DNA of 52,109 bases from Acinetobacter portensis (GCF_009372215.1 NZ_LWRV01000042.1:1-52109); one strand, 5' to 3'; shown: positions 1 through 8,747, numbered from the stretch's first letter. Notes: generated by a model from the sequence alone, not told the origin. Numbers and translations: made by a program.

Positions 1-155
1 AGTTTTTAGGATTTGGCTATAATGTTTAGTTTAGCAAAAAAAAGTACACAAATATGAAAGTTATTTTTGAATCATTTCAAAACAACTTAGTTTTAATTTC
101 TTAAGATTTAGATGGTTTACTCAACAGCTGTAACAAAACCTTTGTATTCGCTTCT

Positions 156-163
156 GCTATACT
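156..163 (+). promoter_or_regulatory. Extended -10 promoter of rph
   Basis: TGCTATACT is a good extended -10 element (TATACT at 158-163) 39 bases before the rph start. No convincing -35 hexamer is seen at 17 bp, which extended -10 promoters tolerate. Another TATAAT lies at 18-23 with its upstream part outside useful range. Rated by motif only. Confidence 0.4.
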
Positions 164-201
164 TAGCCGCAATATATTTGAGTTAAAAATAAGGACAAAT
201 T

Positions 202-918
202 ATGCGTATTGACCAACGTACTTTAGATCAATTGCGTGATGTTAAAATCACTCGTAACTACACTCGTTATGCAGAAGGTTCTGTACTGGTTGAATTCGGT
301 CATACAAAAGTCCTTTGTACAGCAAGTATTGATCATTCTGTTCCTCGTTTCTTAAAAGGTCAGGGACAAGGTTGGGTAACTGCTGAATATGGTATGTTGC
401 CACGTTCTACACATACTCGCAGCGATCGTGAAGCGGCTCGTGGTAAACAAAGTGGTCGTACACAAGAAATTCAACGTTTAATTGGTCGTAGCTTGCGTGC
501 AATGGTCGATCTTAAAAAGCTTGGCGAAAATACAATTACAATTGACTGTGATGTAATTCAAGCCGATGGCGGTACACGTACAGCATCTATTACGGGTGCA
601 GCGGTTGCACTTATTGATGCTATGAATGTATTGCTTGAGAAAAAGAAAATTAAGCAAGATCCATTAAAAGGTTTAGTTGCTGCTGTTTCTGTTGGTATCT
701 TTAAAGATGAAGTACTTCTAGATTTATGCTATGAAGAAGATTCTAACTGCCAAACTGACTTGAACGTTGTGATGACTCAAGCAGGTGAGTTTATTGAAAT
801 TCAAGGGACTGCGGAAGAAAAACCATTTACACGTGCACAATCAAATGCAATGTTAGAAATGGCTGAAAAAGGTATTCAAGAGCTTGTTAAAAAACAGCAA
901 GAAGCTTTGGGTTGGTAA
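202..918 (+). CDS. rph: Ribonuclease PH
   Basis: RNase PH is a phosphate-dependent 3'-5' exoribonuclease that trims tRNA precursors and degrades structured RNA in the cytoplasm. The 238-residue length equals that of the well-studied homologues. The family stretch [20 protein letters not shown] is present near residues 73-92, and the phosphorolytic site region [18 protein letters not shown] lies near residues 173-190. The ATG is preceded by AAGGA at a 7-8 base spacing. The gene looks monocistronic: an extended -10 promoter lies upstream and a strong intrinsic terminator follows at 941-970. The family call is essentially certain and no key region is missing. Confidence 0.97.
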   Translation: MRIDQRTLDQLRDVKITRNYTRYAEGSVLVEFGHTKVLCTASIDHSVPRFLKGQGQGWVTAEYGMLPRSTHTRSDREAARGKQSGRTQEIQRLIGRSLRAMVDLKKLGENTITIDCDVIQADGGTRTASITGAAVALIDAMNVLLEKKKIKQDPLKGLVAAVSVGIFKDEVLLDLCYEEDSNCQTDLNVVMTQAGEFIEIQGTAEEKPFTRAQSNAMLEMAEKGIQELVKKQQEALGW

Positions 919-940
919 GTTTTAAAACCTAAGTTTTATA

Positions 941-970
941 AAAAAGCGCCGTGAAAATGGCGCTTTTTTT
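941..970 (+). terminator. Intrinsic terminator of rph
   Basis: Arms AAAAAGCGCC and GGCGCTTTTTTT flank an 8-base loop and end in a run of T on the + strand, 22 bases after the rph stop codon. Confidence 0.85.
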
Positions 971-1027
971 ATGCCTAGAAATTACAGGAAAAAATATAAA
1001 AAACACGAACAGGGCGTTTTTCATACA

Positions 1028-1039
1028 ATGTTATAACAT
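1028..1039. promoter_or_regulatory. 12-bp palindrome, possible operator
   Basis: ATGTTATAACAT is a perfect palindrome 74 bases before the small gene at 1113. Its GTTATAAC core also occurs in the Zur-like box at 13287-13303, but the half-site spacing is too short for a normal Zur site. It could be an operator for the small gene or chance in AT-rich DNA. Confidence 0.25.
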
Positions 1040-1112
1040 GAGTCATTTTTTTCATCACATTGAGTACTTAGCATAAGAGGCATCGTGTAATTGCTTGAAA
1101 AAGGGCAAAGAA

Positions 1113-1289
1113 ATGAATGTTATTTTTATTGCTTCAATGATTGGCGTATTCCTCATCAGTATTTGTGCACCGCGGGAAAATGAGAAGTTAGATGTACATT
1201 CTGTATGGAAAACTGAACATTTGCAGAGTGATCTTTCTAAAGAAAAATCATCGCCGCAAAATACTCAAAACAATGATTTTAATACTTAG
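1113..1289 (+). CDS. Small membrane-anchored or exported protein, unknown
   Basis: This is a 58-residue frame that I do not recognise. The ATG at 1113 is preceded by AAGGG at a good spacing, which favours it over an in-frame TTG at 1095. The N-terminus (residues 2-19) is a single hydrophobic segment ending in ISICAP. It resembles a signal peptide, but the residue before Cys is Ile, so it is not a canonical lipobox. The remainder is polar and rich in Lys, Glu, Gln, Asn and Ser, with no recognisable domain. It converges on nadC with only 2 bases between the stop codons. Reality as a gene is plausible rather than proven. Confidence 0.45.
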   Translation: MNVIFIASMIGVFLISICAPRENEKLDVHSVWKTEHLQSDLSKEKSSPQNTQNNDFNT

Positions 1290-1291
1290 AT

Positions 1292-2137
1292 TTAAGCATT
1301 AAAACGCATCGATAAATCAACCGCTTTTACATCTTTGGTTAAAACACCCATCGAAATATAGTCCACGCCAGTTGTTGCAACTTCACGTAAATTATCAATG
1401 GTGATATTGCCTGAGGCCTCTAATTTACAACGACCTGCAACGTGTTTTACGGCATCAATCATTTGTTGCTGACTAAAATTATCAAGCATGACAATATCTG
1501 CACCTGCTTCAAGTGCTTGATTCAATTCATCCCACGTTTCAACTTCAACTTCAACAGGTTTGTTGGGGGCAATCACGTGCGCTTTTGCAATAGCTTGGGC
1601 AATGCCACCCGCTGCCATAATGTGATTTTCTTTAATTAAAAATGCATCGAATAAACCTAAGCGATGATTTTGACCACCACCAATAGCCACCGCATATTTT
1701 TGTGCAATGCGTAATCCTGGAACGGTTTTGCGTGTATCGAGTAATTTTGTATGTAGTCCATCTAAATGCTTTACATATTCAGCTGTTTTTGTGGCTACAG
1801 CAGAAAGTGTTTGCACAAAATTCAGGGCAGGGCGCTCTACGGTCAGTAAGCTACGAGCGGAACCTGAAAGCTTTAAAAAGGCTTCATTTGCAGCAACAAC
1901 ATCACCATCATTTTTAAGCCAAGTCACTTGAACATTAGAATCATAAGCTTGAATTAAAGCATTCACCCAAGGCTGACCTGCAAGCACCATATCTTCACGG
2001 CTAATGATTGTCGCAGTCGCTTGCTCGTCTTCATGTGTCAGTAAAGCGGTAATATCACCATCACCAATATCTTCTTGTAATGCTTGTTGAATATTGATTT
2101 GAATAGACTGTTCTAATAAAGCTTGTGAGATGCTCAT
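1292..2137 (-). CDS. nadC: Nicotinate-nucleotide pyrophosphorylase (quinolinate phosphoribosyltransferase)
   Basis: NadC converts quinolinate and PRPP to nicotinate mononucleotide, CO2 and PPi, the step where de novo NAD synthesis meets salvage. The protein shows the family blocks TRKTVPGLR, GGGQNHRLGLFDAFLIKENH, a VEVET segment, the ADIVMLDNF strand and EASGNI near the C-terminus, which together form the quinolinate/PRPP site. I place the start at the ATG at 2137 (281 residues, normal family length). The frame runs 9 codons further upstream to 2164, but without a better ribosome binding site. Two salvage enzymes, pncA and pncB, are elsewhere in the window. Confidence 0.96.
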   Translation of the reverse strand: MSISQALLEQSIQINIQQALQEDIGDGDITALLTHEDEQATATIISREDMVLAGQPWVNALIQAYDSNVQVTWLKNDGDVVAANEAFLKLSGSARSLLTVERPALNFVQTLSAVATKTAEYVKHLDGLHTKLLDTRKTVPGLRIAQKYAVAIGGGQNHRLGLFDAFLIKENHIMAAGGIAQAIAKAHVIAPNKPVEVEVETWDELNQALEAGADIVMLDNFSQQQMIDAVKHVAGRCKLEASGNITIDNLREVATTGVDYISMGVLTKDVKAVDLSMRFNA

Positions 2138-2307
2138 GGCAATATCCGTATAGTGAGAACCCATAAAAATTGTGCGCTATATTAGCATTGTTCAATAAAA
2201 AAACGCATTTTTTAACCAAGTTACATCACTAAGTTTGAGATTTGGAAGTGAAAGTTTTAGGATGGAAGAGTAGCCAAATTTATTTTAAAAAATTTCAGGA
2301 CAGATTT

Positions 2308-2880
2308 ATGCAACAAGGATCGTCGTTTCAGGTCGTTGATGGACAGCTTAAAGGCGCTCAACACATTCCTTCGCCAAATTTTAATCAGCGTCCTGAAAAT
2401 ACAGACATTGAGTTGGTTGTTGTCCATAATATTAGTTTGCCACCATCGCAATTTGGTGGTGGATATATCGAAGATTTTTTTCAAAATAAATTAGATTGGT
2501 CGGTGCATCCTTATTTTCAGACGATTGAAGGCATGCAGGTTTCAGCTCATCTTTTAATTTTAAGATCGGGAAAAATCATTCAATTTGTAAACTTTAAAGA
2601 TCGTGCTTGGCATGCAGGTCGTTCAAGTTATTTAGCGCAAAAAGAATGTAATGATTATTCTATTGGAATTGAATTAGAAGGAAGTGATGATCTACCTTTT
2701 GAAGAAGAACAATACGAAGCTTTAGCCAATGTGGTGGCAACATTGCAAAAAGCCTATCCAAAAATTAAACAACATATTGCAGGACATTCAGATATTGCAC
2801 CGGGTCGAAAAACAGATCCAGGGCCATTTTTTGACTGGGTAAAATTTAGAAAGCAACTAAAGCAACTAAAAAACCTATAA
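2308..2880 (+). CDS. ampD: 1,6-anhydro-N-acetylmuramoyl-L-alanine amidase AmpD
   Basis: AmpD is a cytosolic zinc amidase that removes the peptide from 1,6-anhydroMurNAc during peptidoglycan recycling; its loss induces chromosomal AmpC in many bacteria. The Amidase_2 fold is clear. The first zinc ligand is the His of VVVHNISLPP, and the second His and the Asp are in AGHSDIAPGRKTDPGP. I choose the ATG at 2308 (190 residues) because AGGA sits 7 bases upstream and this matches family length. An in-frame start at 2242 would add 22 atypical residues. It lies just upstream of the lipid II flippase gene murJ, also a peptidoglycan gene. Confidence 0.94.
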   Translation: MQQGSSFQVVDGQLKGAQHIPSPNFNQRPENTDIELVVVHNISLPPSQFGGGYIEDFFQNKLDWSVHPYFQTIEGMQVSAHLLILRSGKIIQFVNFKDRAWHAGRSSYLAQKECNDYSIGIELEGSDDLPFEEEQYEALANVVATLQKAYPKIKQHIAGHSDIAPGRKTDPGPFFDWVKFRKQLKQLKNL

Positions 2881-2906
2881 ATTGTTAAATTGTAGAATGA
2901 TTAAAC

Positions 2907-2932
2907 AATGAAACTTCACAGAGAGTTTCATT
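2907..2932. repeat. Hairpin between ampD and murJ
   Basis: Perfect 9-bp arms AATGAAACT and AGTTTCATT are separated by 8 bases. No T run follows on either strand, so it is not an ordinary terminator. It lies 36 bases before the murJ start. Confidence 0.5.
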
Positions 2933-2967
2933 ACAATAGCGACTTGATTTTAGACTAGGTGGTTCCG

Positions 2968-4509
2968 ATGGCGCTTTGGCGATCGACCGTGATTGTAAGT
3001 GCAATGACGATGTTATCTCGTGTACTGGGTTTAGTACGAGACATCGTTTTGCTAAATGTATTTGGTGCAGGCAAAGACTTCGATACTTTTGTCGTGGCTT
3101 TTCGTATTCCTAACTTCTTTAGGCGATTATTTGCAGAAGGAGCGTTCTCACAGGCTTTCATTCCTGTATTAACGGAATATAAAACAAGTCGCACACATGC
3201 AGAAGTTCAAATACTGATTAGTCGCGTATTTGGTTGTTTAGCAACAGTCATGTCTTTATTGACTTTATTTGCCATGATTGCGGCACCTGTCATTATTTAT
3301 GTCTATGCACCGGGTTTCCACGATGATCCTGCCAAATTTGCTTTGGCAACGGATATGTTCCGCCTAACTATTCCGTATTTATTATTCATGTCACTTACTG
3401 CTTTTGCGAGTAGTATTTTGAACAGCTATGGATCATTTACTACACCTGCATTTGCACCTGTATTACTGAACGTTGCAATGATTGCCGGCGCATTATGGTT
3501 CACGCCATATATGGATACGCCAATCATGGCTTTAGGTTGGTCTGTGGTAGCCGCAGGATTTTTACAATTAGCCATTCAGATTCCTGAATTGTGGCGTAAA
3601 AAATTACTGATTCCACCAAAAATCGACTTTAAGCATGAAGGCGTAGATCGCATCATGAAATTGATGCTTCCTGCACTTTTTGGTGTATCTGTTACTCAAA
3701 TCAATTTATTGCTCAATACAATTTGGGCATCGTATATGCAAGATGGTTCAGTGTCTTGGTTATACAGCGCAGAACGTATGACAGAACTGCCATTAGGTTT
3801 AATTGGTGTTGCTATTGGTACTGTGATTTTACCGTCATTGTCAGAACGTATTGCAGAACAAGACCAAGGTAAATTCCGTGGCATGATGGATTGGGCAGCA
3901 AAAGTGATTGTATTGGTTGGTGTGCCTGCAAGTATTGCTTTATTCATGCTTTCAACGCCAATTATTCAAGCATTATTCCAACGTGGCGCATTTACGGTAG
4001 AAGATACGTATATGACTGCACTTGCACTACAATGTATGAGTGCAGGGGTTATTTCATTTATGTTAATTAAGGTTTTTGCACCAGGCTTCTATGCACGCCA
4101 AGATACCAAAACACCTGTACGTGTCGGCTTAATGTCGGTTGCTGCCAATGCCATTTTAAACGTGATATTTATTGGATTCTTTAAATTGATCGATTGGCAG
4201 GCAGAACATATGGCGCTTGCATTAGCATCTTCAGGTTCTGCTTTGGTCAATGCGGGTATGCTGTATTTCTATTTACATAAGCGTGATATTTTCAGATTTG
4301 GCGCACATTGGAAAAAGCTGATGCTTCAGTTTGCGATTGCCAATGCAGCCATGATTGCCGCTTTATGGTACGGCTTAACGTGGTACAACGGTGATGCGAC
4401 TCAATGGATGCGTGTAGTCGAGCTTATTGGGCTTTGTATTGTTGGTGCAGTCGCTTATGGCATTGTATTAATTGCAGCAGGCTTTAGACCACGTCATTTA
4501 AAACCATAA
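2968..4509 (+). CDS. murJ: Lipid II flippase MurJ
   Basis: MurJ moves lipid-linked peptidoglycan precursors across the inner membrane. The 513-residue protein has about 14 hydrophobic segments and the diagnostic N-terminal MVIN-family region SRVLGLVRDIVLLNVFGAG. The ATG at 2968 is preceded by AGGTGG at a 5-base spacing; a GTG at 2959 in frame overlaps that ribosome binding site and is less likely. The MVIN block RRLFAEGAFSQAFIPVL is also intact. A bidirectional terminator separates it from the convergent FKBP gene. No truncation is visible. Confidence 0.96.
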   Translation: MALWRSTVIVSAMTMLSRVLGLVRDIVLLNVFGAGKDFDTFVVAFRIPNFFRRLFAEGAFSQAFIPVLTEYKTSRTHAEVQILISRVFGCLATVMSLLTLFAMIAAPVIIYVYAPGFHDDPAKFALATDMFRLTIPYLLFMSLTAFASSILNSYGSFTTPAFAPVLLNVAMIAGALWFTPYMDTPIMALGWSVVAAGFLQLAIQIPELWRKKLLIPPKIDFKHEGVDRIMKLMLPALFGVSVTQINLLLNTIWASYMQDGSVSWLYSAERMTELPLGLIGVAIGTVILPSLSERIAEQDQGKFRGMMDWAAKVIVLVGVPASIALFMLSTPIIQALFQRGAFTVEDTYMTALALQCMSAGVISFMLIKVFAPGFYARQDTKTPVRVGLMSVAANAILNVIFIGFFKLIDWQAEHMALALASSGSALVNAGMLYFYLHKRDIFRFGAHWKKLMLQFAIANAAMIAALWYGLTWYNGDATQWMRVVELIGLCIVGAVAYGIVLIAAGFRPRHLKP

Positions 4510-4521
4510 AATTTCAAGAAT

Positions 4522-4550
4522 AAAAAAGACCGCAAATGCGGTCTTTTTTA
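4522..4550. terminator. Bidirectional terminator between murJ and FKBP gene
   Basis: Arms AAAAAAGACCGC and GCGGTCTTTTTT around AAAT give T runs on both strands, as expected between convergent genes. Confidence 0.88.
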
Positions 4551-4558
4551 TTTTTAGT

Positions 4559-5251
4559 TTATTGTGGAGAAACTTCTAAAAGTTCAACATCAAAAATTAA
4601 AGTACTATTTGGCTCTATAGCATCGCCTGAACCAATTTGACCATAAGCCAATTTAGCTGGAATATAAAAACGATATGTTGAACCTTCTTTCATTAACTGT
4701 AGACCTTCTGTCCAACCTGTAATGACTTGGCTCACCATAAATTCAGCAGGTTGTTGGCGTGCAATTGAACTGTCAAAAACCGTATTATTCAATAAACGAC
4801 CTTCATAATTTACTTTTACTTTTGAAGATGCTTTAGGTGTTTTACCTGAACCTTGTTTAATCACTTCATACTGTAAGCCAGATTTAGTGACTTTAATATT
4901 AGGTTTTTTCGCATTTTCAGCAAGAAATTCAGCACCTATTTTTTCATTTTTATCCGCTAAGTTTTTATGTTCTATAAGCTGTTTTGCTTCAGCATTTTTT
5001 TTGAATTGCGTTAAAACTTTCGACATTTCTTCATCTGTTAAAGCCGATGATTGGCCTTTTGATGCTGCTTTTAAACCATCTAAAAATGCATCTAAATCCA
5101 TATTTTTGAGTGCATCTGCATTACCACGACCCATAATATAACCAAAGCTGTAGCCAACTTTATCTTCATAACTGCTTTTATTATTTACTATTTTTGCAGA
5201 AAGACCAGTACTACACAATGCTAAGCACAATAATGTCATTTGAATTTTCAT
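4559..5251 (-). CDS. Exported FKBP-type peptidyl-prolyl isomerase
   Basis: This 230-residue protein has a cleavable signal peptide (residues 1-19, ending GLSA), an FKBP N-terminal dimerisation domain (about 28-115) and a C-terminal FKBP catalytic domain (about 120-228). The catalytic domain keeps VKVNYEGRLLNNTVFDSS, the [12 protein letters not shown] strand and LIFDVELLEV. It should catalyse proline isomerisation and act as a chaperone in the periplasm, as FkpA and Mip-like proteins do. A second FKBP gene lies directly upstream on the same strand, and a terminator between them suggests separate transcripts. Exact orthology (fkpA, fklB or mip) cannot be settled here. Confidence 0.93.
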   Translation of the reverse strand: MKIQMTLLCLALCSTGLSAKIVNNKSSYEDKVGYSFGYIMGRGNADALKNMDLDAFLDGLKAASKGQSSALTDEEMSKVLTQFKKNAEAKQLIEHKNLADKNEKIGAEFLAENAKKPNIKVTKSGLQYEVIKQGSGKTPKASSKVKVNYEGRLLNNTVFDSSIARQQPAEFMVSQVITGWTEGLQLMKEGSTYRFYIPAKLAYGQIGSGDAIEPNSTLIFDVELLEVSPQ

Positions 5252-5266
5252 TATATTTCCTTAAAA

Positions 5267-5293
5267 AATAAGGAGAGCAAAGCTCTCCTTATT
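5267..5293 (-). terminator. Terminator after upstream FKBP gene
   Basis: Arms AATAAGGAGAGC and GCTCTCCTTATT around AAA lie between the two FKBP genes. Read on the minus strand the stem is followed by a T run. Confidence 0.75.
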
Positions 5294-5299
5294 TAAAAA

Positions 5300-6004
5300 T
5301 TATTTAACTTGGATAAGCTCAACATCAAAAATTAACGTGCTGTTTGGTGGAATTGTACCCGGAACACCTTGTTCGCCATATGCTAAGTTAGAAGGAATAT
5401 ATAATGTTGCTTTTCCGCCTTCTTTCATTAGTTGTAGACCTTCAGTCCAACCAGGAATAACTTGGTTAAGCGGGAACTCAATTGGTTCACCACGTTCTAC
5501 AGAGCTATCAAATACTTTGCCATCTACAAGTTTACCTGTGTAGTGTACTTTAACTGTTTGAGAGCCTGTAGGTGCTTTACCTGTGCCTTCTTGCGTGATT
5601 TTATACTGCAAACCAGAAGCTGTTGTTTTTACGCCAGATTTTTTAGCATTATCACTCAAGAAAGTATCATTTGAGCTTTGAACTTTTTGAGTTTCAGTCA
5701 CTTGTTTTTGTTGCATTTCTTGCTGATATTGCTCAAATGCTTTTTGAAGTTCTTCTTCTGTATATGCAGGTTGCTTACGAGCATGTGCATCACGAATACC
5801 TGTTACAAAGCTATTAATATCAAGCTCTGGAGGAGTTTGGTGTGCAACTTCAAAACCTAAAGCATAGCTAATTTTCTCAATACCAGAAGCATTTGCAGAT
5901 GATTTTGCCGTTTGCGTTGCTGGAGCTTGAGTTGCGTAGTAAACAGGAACAAGTGCAGCACCGCCTAGAATTACAGCTACAGCGATGGGTAAGGCTTTAC
6001 TCAT
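5300..6004 (-). CDS. FKBP-type peptidyl-prolyl isomerase, membrane-anchored or exported
   Basis: A second Mip/FkpA-like isomerase of 234 residues. It has a hydrophobic N-terminal segment (about residues 4-22), an Ala/Ser/Thr linker, an FKBP N-terminal helical domain with a long Gln-rich helix (about 75-110) and an intact FKBP domain with [31 protein letters not shown] and [11 protein letters not shown] place the start at 6004 because GAGA precedes it; an in-frame ATG at 6022 has no ribosome binding site. The hydrophobic N-terminus lacks a very clear signal-peptidase I site, so it may stay membrane-bound. It is paralogous to the gene downstream. Confidence 0.92.
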   Translation of the reverse strand: MSKALPIAVAVILGGAALVPVYYATQAPATQTAKSSANASGIEKISYALGFEVAHQTPPELDINSFVTGIRDAHARKQPAYTEEELQKAFEQYQQEMQQKQVTETQKVQSSNDTFLSDNAKKSGVKTTASGLQYKITQEGTGKAPTGSQTVKVHYTGKLVDGKVFDSSVERGEPIEFPLNQVIPGWTEGLQLMKEGGKATLYIPSNLAYGEQGVPGTIPPNSTLIFDVELIQVK

Positions 6005-6238
6005 AAGTTTTCTCAAATTCATTTTATAGTTTAAAAGTTGCCATTATTTTAGCAGACTTTTGGGTAAAACACGGGCATTTGAGTCACGTGCATCTTTGCT
6101 ATTAATATATTCTTATCACATGAAATATTCTATAACAGTCTGAATATATAAAACATTTTTTATACAATAAATACTAGACTTAGGAGAGCCTATTTAGATT
6201 GATAGCATTTTAATTTTAGGTGAATTTAAGTTTAATGA

Positions 6239-6814
6239 TCAGGTTTCTGAATATTTAAACGCACAATCATCTTCGTGATCATTGATCATGCCAACCGCTT
6301 GCATGAATGCATAACAGGTTGTAGGTCCTACAAATTTAAAACCTTTTTTCTTGAGTTGTTTAGACATTAAAATGCTTAAATCTGTTTGAGCAGGTGCTTT
6401 TTTATAATCAGGGACATCATTAATAATGGTTTTTTGTTGAACGAAATCCCACAACCAAGCGACGACATCTACATTATCTTTTTTAAGATTTTGCCATGTA
6501 ATGGCATTATCTCGAATAGCTTTTAATTTACCGATATGACGAATTAAGCCCGCATCTTGAACTTTTATTTCTAAATCGGCATCACTGAAGTTTGCAATAT
6601 CAGCAATAGAGTATTGAAAGAAATGTTCACGATAACATTCACGTTTTTTGAGTACGGTAATCCAAGACAAACCTGCTTGTTGACCTTCTAAACAGAGCAT
6701 TTCAAAAAGATGTTGTTCATCTTGAACAGGGCGACCCCATTCTTGATCATGATAATTGATATAAATAGGATCGTTAGAGCACCAACCACAGCGTTTCACT
6801 GTTAAAGACGTCAT
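6239..6814 (-). CDS. tag: DNA-3-methyladenine glycosylase I
   Basis: Tag excises 3-methyladenine from alkylated DNA as a monofunctional glycosylase. The protein (191 residues) starts with the diagnostic RCGWCSNDPIYINYHDQEWG. The four zinc-snap ligands of the E. coli enzyme are all present with a constant offset: Cys9, His22, His180 and Cys184. It is the last gene of a minus-strand run mutY / M23 lipoprotein / small unknown / tag with gaps of 53, 19 and 40 bases, so two base-excision repair glycosylases probably share a transcript. No terminator is evident after it; the 216 bases upstream to the FKBP gene contain nothing I can assign. Confidence 0.96.
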   Translation of the reverse strand: MTSLTVKRCGWCSNDPIYINYHDQEWGRPVQDEQHLFEMLCLEGQQAGLSWITVLKKRECYREHFFQYSIADIANFSDADLEIKVQDAGLIRHIGKLKAIRDNAITWQNLKKDNVDVVAWLWDFVQQKTIINDVPDYKKAPAQTDLSILMSKQLKKKGFKFVGPTTCYAFMQAVGMINDHEDDCAFKYSET

Positions 6815-6854
6815 GGAAATGCTCCTTTATTTTTATAAGAATTAAAACAATAGA

Positions 6855-7100
6855 TTAAATTTTAAATTCAGCCCATTGGTCATTTTTGTTGTCCCAATAG
6901 AACAATTCAGCTTGTTGAATATCTTCAAAAGAAATCCAATTATCTTTGCCAACTTTGTCTGAATAGCCTGTACTAATTAGTAAAGCTTCTTCGGTAATTT
7001 CCATGACCCAACCCTGATGACTCTGTCCTGCCACCACAATTTTTTGTTGATTGCCCGATTCAGCAAATTCTACCAGACGATTGATCAACGCTTCTGACAT
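6855..7100 (-). CDS. Small conserved-looking cytoplasmic protein, unknown
   Basis: An 81-residue acidic soluble protein that I do not recognise. It begins MSEALINRLVEF, has no signal peptide or membrane segment, and is predicted mixed helix and strand with several Trp residues (W32, W54, W69, W76). It starts 19 bases after the M23 lipoprotein gene and ends 40 bases before tag, so it is very likely co-transcribed with them. The tight operon position supports it being a real gene. The strand-rich middle part (KIVVAGQSHQGWVMEI) could be a small beta-barrel fold, but I cannot assign a function. Confidence 0.8.
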   Translation of the reverse strand: MSEALINRLVEFAESGNQQKIVVAGQSHQGWVMEITEEALLISTGYSDKVGKDNWISFEDIQQAELFYWDNKNDQWAEFKI

Positions 7101-7119
7101 GAATAATTCCTAAAGAAAA

Positions 7120-7659
7120 TTAACGTAAATATGGATAGGGGTTAACGGCTCCACGCCCTTTTCCACCTAAATAAATTCCATAATGTAAATGTGGTGCGGT
7201 ATGGCGAGCATTACCCGTATTGCCGACATAACCAATTAGATCACCTTTTTTGATGTAATCACCTACGCGTAAACCACGTTTATGACCATTTAAATGTGCA
7301 TAATAATGCCAGCTACCATTAGGGCCTAAAACCCAAATGACTTTCCCGCCCAAATTGTTGTTGCGTAAGTCGGCAATTAAGCCTTCTGTTGCACTAAACA
7401 CTTTCGTTCCACGAGACGCCATAATATCAACGCCTTCATGTATTCTACCACTGCTTCGTGATGCGCCCCATGTATCTGTTAAATTATTGCTTTTAACACC
7501 TTGTACAGGAATTGGGAGCTTGTTTGGCAAACTCATATTTTTGAGTTTTTGAACCGCGGCAGCGTTTAATGGTTGGCTTGGTTTTTTCGGTGCGGTGCTA
7601 CATGCGGAAATAAAAATAACAGCAAAAATTAAGATTAAAATAGAACGAATGCGAAGCAC
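7120..7659 (-). CDS. M23-family peptidase lipoprotein (LytM domain)
   Basis: This 179-residue protein starts with a lipoprotein signal whose lipobox is ISAC (Cys20), followed by a Lys/Pro linker and a LytM/peptidase_M23 domain from about residue 60. All metal and catalytic positions of active M23 enzymes are visible: the H-x3-D of RIHEGVD, and HLHYG preceded by the conserved His of NARHTAP. So it could be an active endopeptidase, unlike degenerate NlpD/EnvC activators. It resembles NlpD without a LysM domain. Likely role is peptidoglycan cutting or amidase activation at the envelope. It sits inside a mutY-to-tag gene run. Confidence 0.9.
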   Translation of the reverse strand: MLRIRSILILIFAVIFISACSTAPKKPSQPLNAAAVQKLKNMSLPNKLPIPVQGVKSNNLTDTWGASRSSGRIHEGVDIMASRGTKVFSATEGLIADLRNNNLGGKVIWVLGPNGSWHYYAHLNGHKRGLRVGDYIKKGDLIGYVGNTGNARHTAPHLHYGIYLGGKGRGAVNPYPYLR

Positions 7660-7712
7660 GAAGAATTCCTGTCTTTTATTTTATGAATAGTCTTATCTAG
7701 CACCTGACTATG

Positions 7713-8747
7713 TCATAAATTTACGGCAGAGATCAATTTTTTCATGGCTGTTGGAATGCCCATTTGTGTAGCAATTTGTGATGAATACCAATCACCACCC
7801 AACTCAATTGCTAAATGTTCTTTTGAATCTTCATCAATTTCAAAGCACACCGCTTCTAATAGCCATGTGAAGTGCGTAAAACTATGAGAAATCTGTTCTT
7901 TTTTGATAACTTTTTTCAAACCTAAACTTTGCGTTCTTTCTAAAAATTCAACTTCATTTTCAATAATTGGTAAGCACCATAAACCGCCCCACAAACCTGA
8001 ATTAGGGCGTTGTTGCCATAACCATTGATTGTTGCATTGAATAAGTAAGACCTGAGCAGATTTTACGGGGACTGCTTTTTTGGGTTTCTTAAAAGGGAGT
8101 TCAGTTTCTAAACCTTGCTGATGTGCTTTGCAATGTTGTTGCATTGGGCAATACAGACACAATGGCTTTTTAGGTGTACAGACTGTTGCACCTAAATCCA
8201 TAATAGCTTGCGTGTAATCATGATTGCGTTCAGTCGGGCATAAATCTTCGGCAATTTGCCACATGGCACGTTCATGAACAGGTTTGGATAAATCATCTTC
8301 AATAGCGAAGAAGCGTGACAAAACACGCTTAACATTGCCATCCATAATGACGCCATATTGACGCAAACCAAGCGACATCAGCGCGCCACCTGTAGATGGT
8401 CCTATACCTGGAAGTTCAATCCATTCTTCTAAATTTTGAGGAAAATGTCCTTTTTGCGTAACAATTCCTGCTGCTTTATGCAAATTTCTTGCACGTGCGT
8501 AATAGCCTAACCCTGCCCAATAGGGAGCAACATCATCCCAAGATGCAAGACCTAAATTTTCAACTGTAGGAAAGCGCTCAATAAAACGATCAAAATATTG
8601 CAGAACTGTTTTTACTTGAGTCTGTTGCAACATAATTTCCGATACCCAAACTTTGTATGGATCATCTGCAATTTGCCAAGGCAAATCATGACGACCATGT
8701 TCATCGAACCAGTTTAGAAGGGTATTAGAAAAAGAAAATTCAGGCAT
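7713..8747 (-). CDS. mutY: A/G-specific adenine glycosylase
   Basis: MutY removes adenine mispaired with 8-oxoguanine. I set the start at 8747 (344 residues), which puts the catalytic Glu at position 37 exactly as in E. coli (SEIMLQQTQV). The frame upstream to 8831 adds 28 atypical residues. The helix-hairpin-helix LPGIGPSTGGAL and the catalytic Asp of VIMDGNVKRV follow. The four cluster cysteines have the canonical C-x6-C-x2-C-x5-C spacing in CTPKKPLCLYCPMQQHC. The C-terminal third is the NUDIX-like 8-oxoG recognition domain. It heads the run ending in tag. Confidence 0.96.
   Translation of the reverse strand: MPEFSFSNTLLNWFDEHGRHDLPWQIADDPYKVWVSEIMLQQTQVKTVLQYFDRFIERFPTVENLGLASWDDVAPYWAGLGYYARARNLHKAAGIVTQKGHFPQNLEEWIELPGIGPSTGGALMSLGLRQYGVIMDGNVKRVLSRFFAIEDDLSKPVHERAMWQIAEDLCPTERNHDYTQAIMDLGATVCTPKKPLCLYCPMQQHCKAHQQGLETELPFKKPKKAVPVKSAQVLLIQCNNQWLWQQRPNSGLWGGLWCLPIIENEVEFLERTQSLGLKKVIKKEQISHSFTHFTWLLEAVCFEIDEDSKEHLAIELGGDWYSSQIATQMGIPTAMKKLISAVNL

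Noticed and set aside
1028..1039. Full Zur box before the small gene
   Set aside because: Half-sites are about 5 bases closer than in a Zur site; kept only as a generic palindrome.
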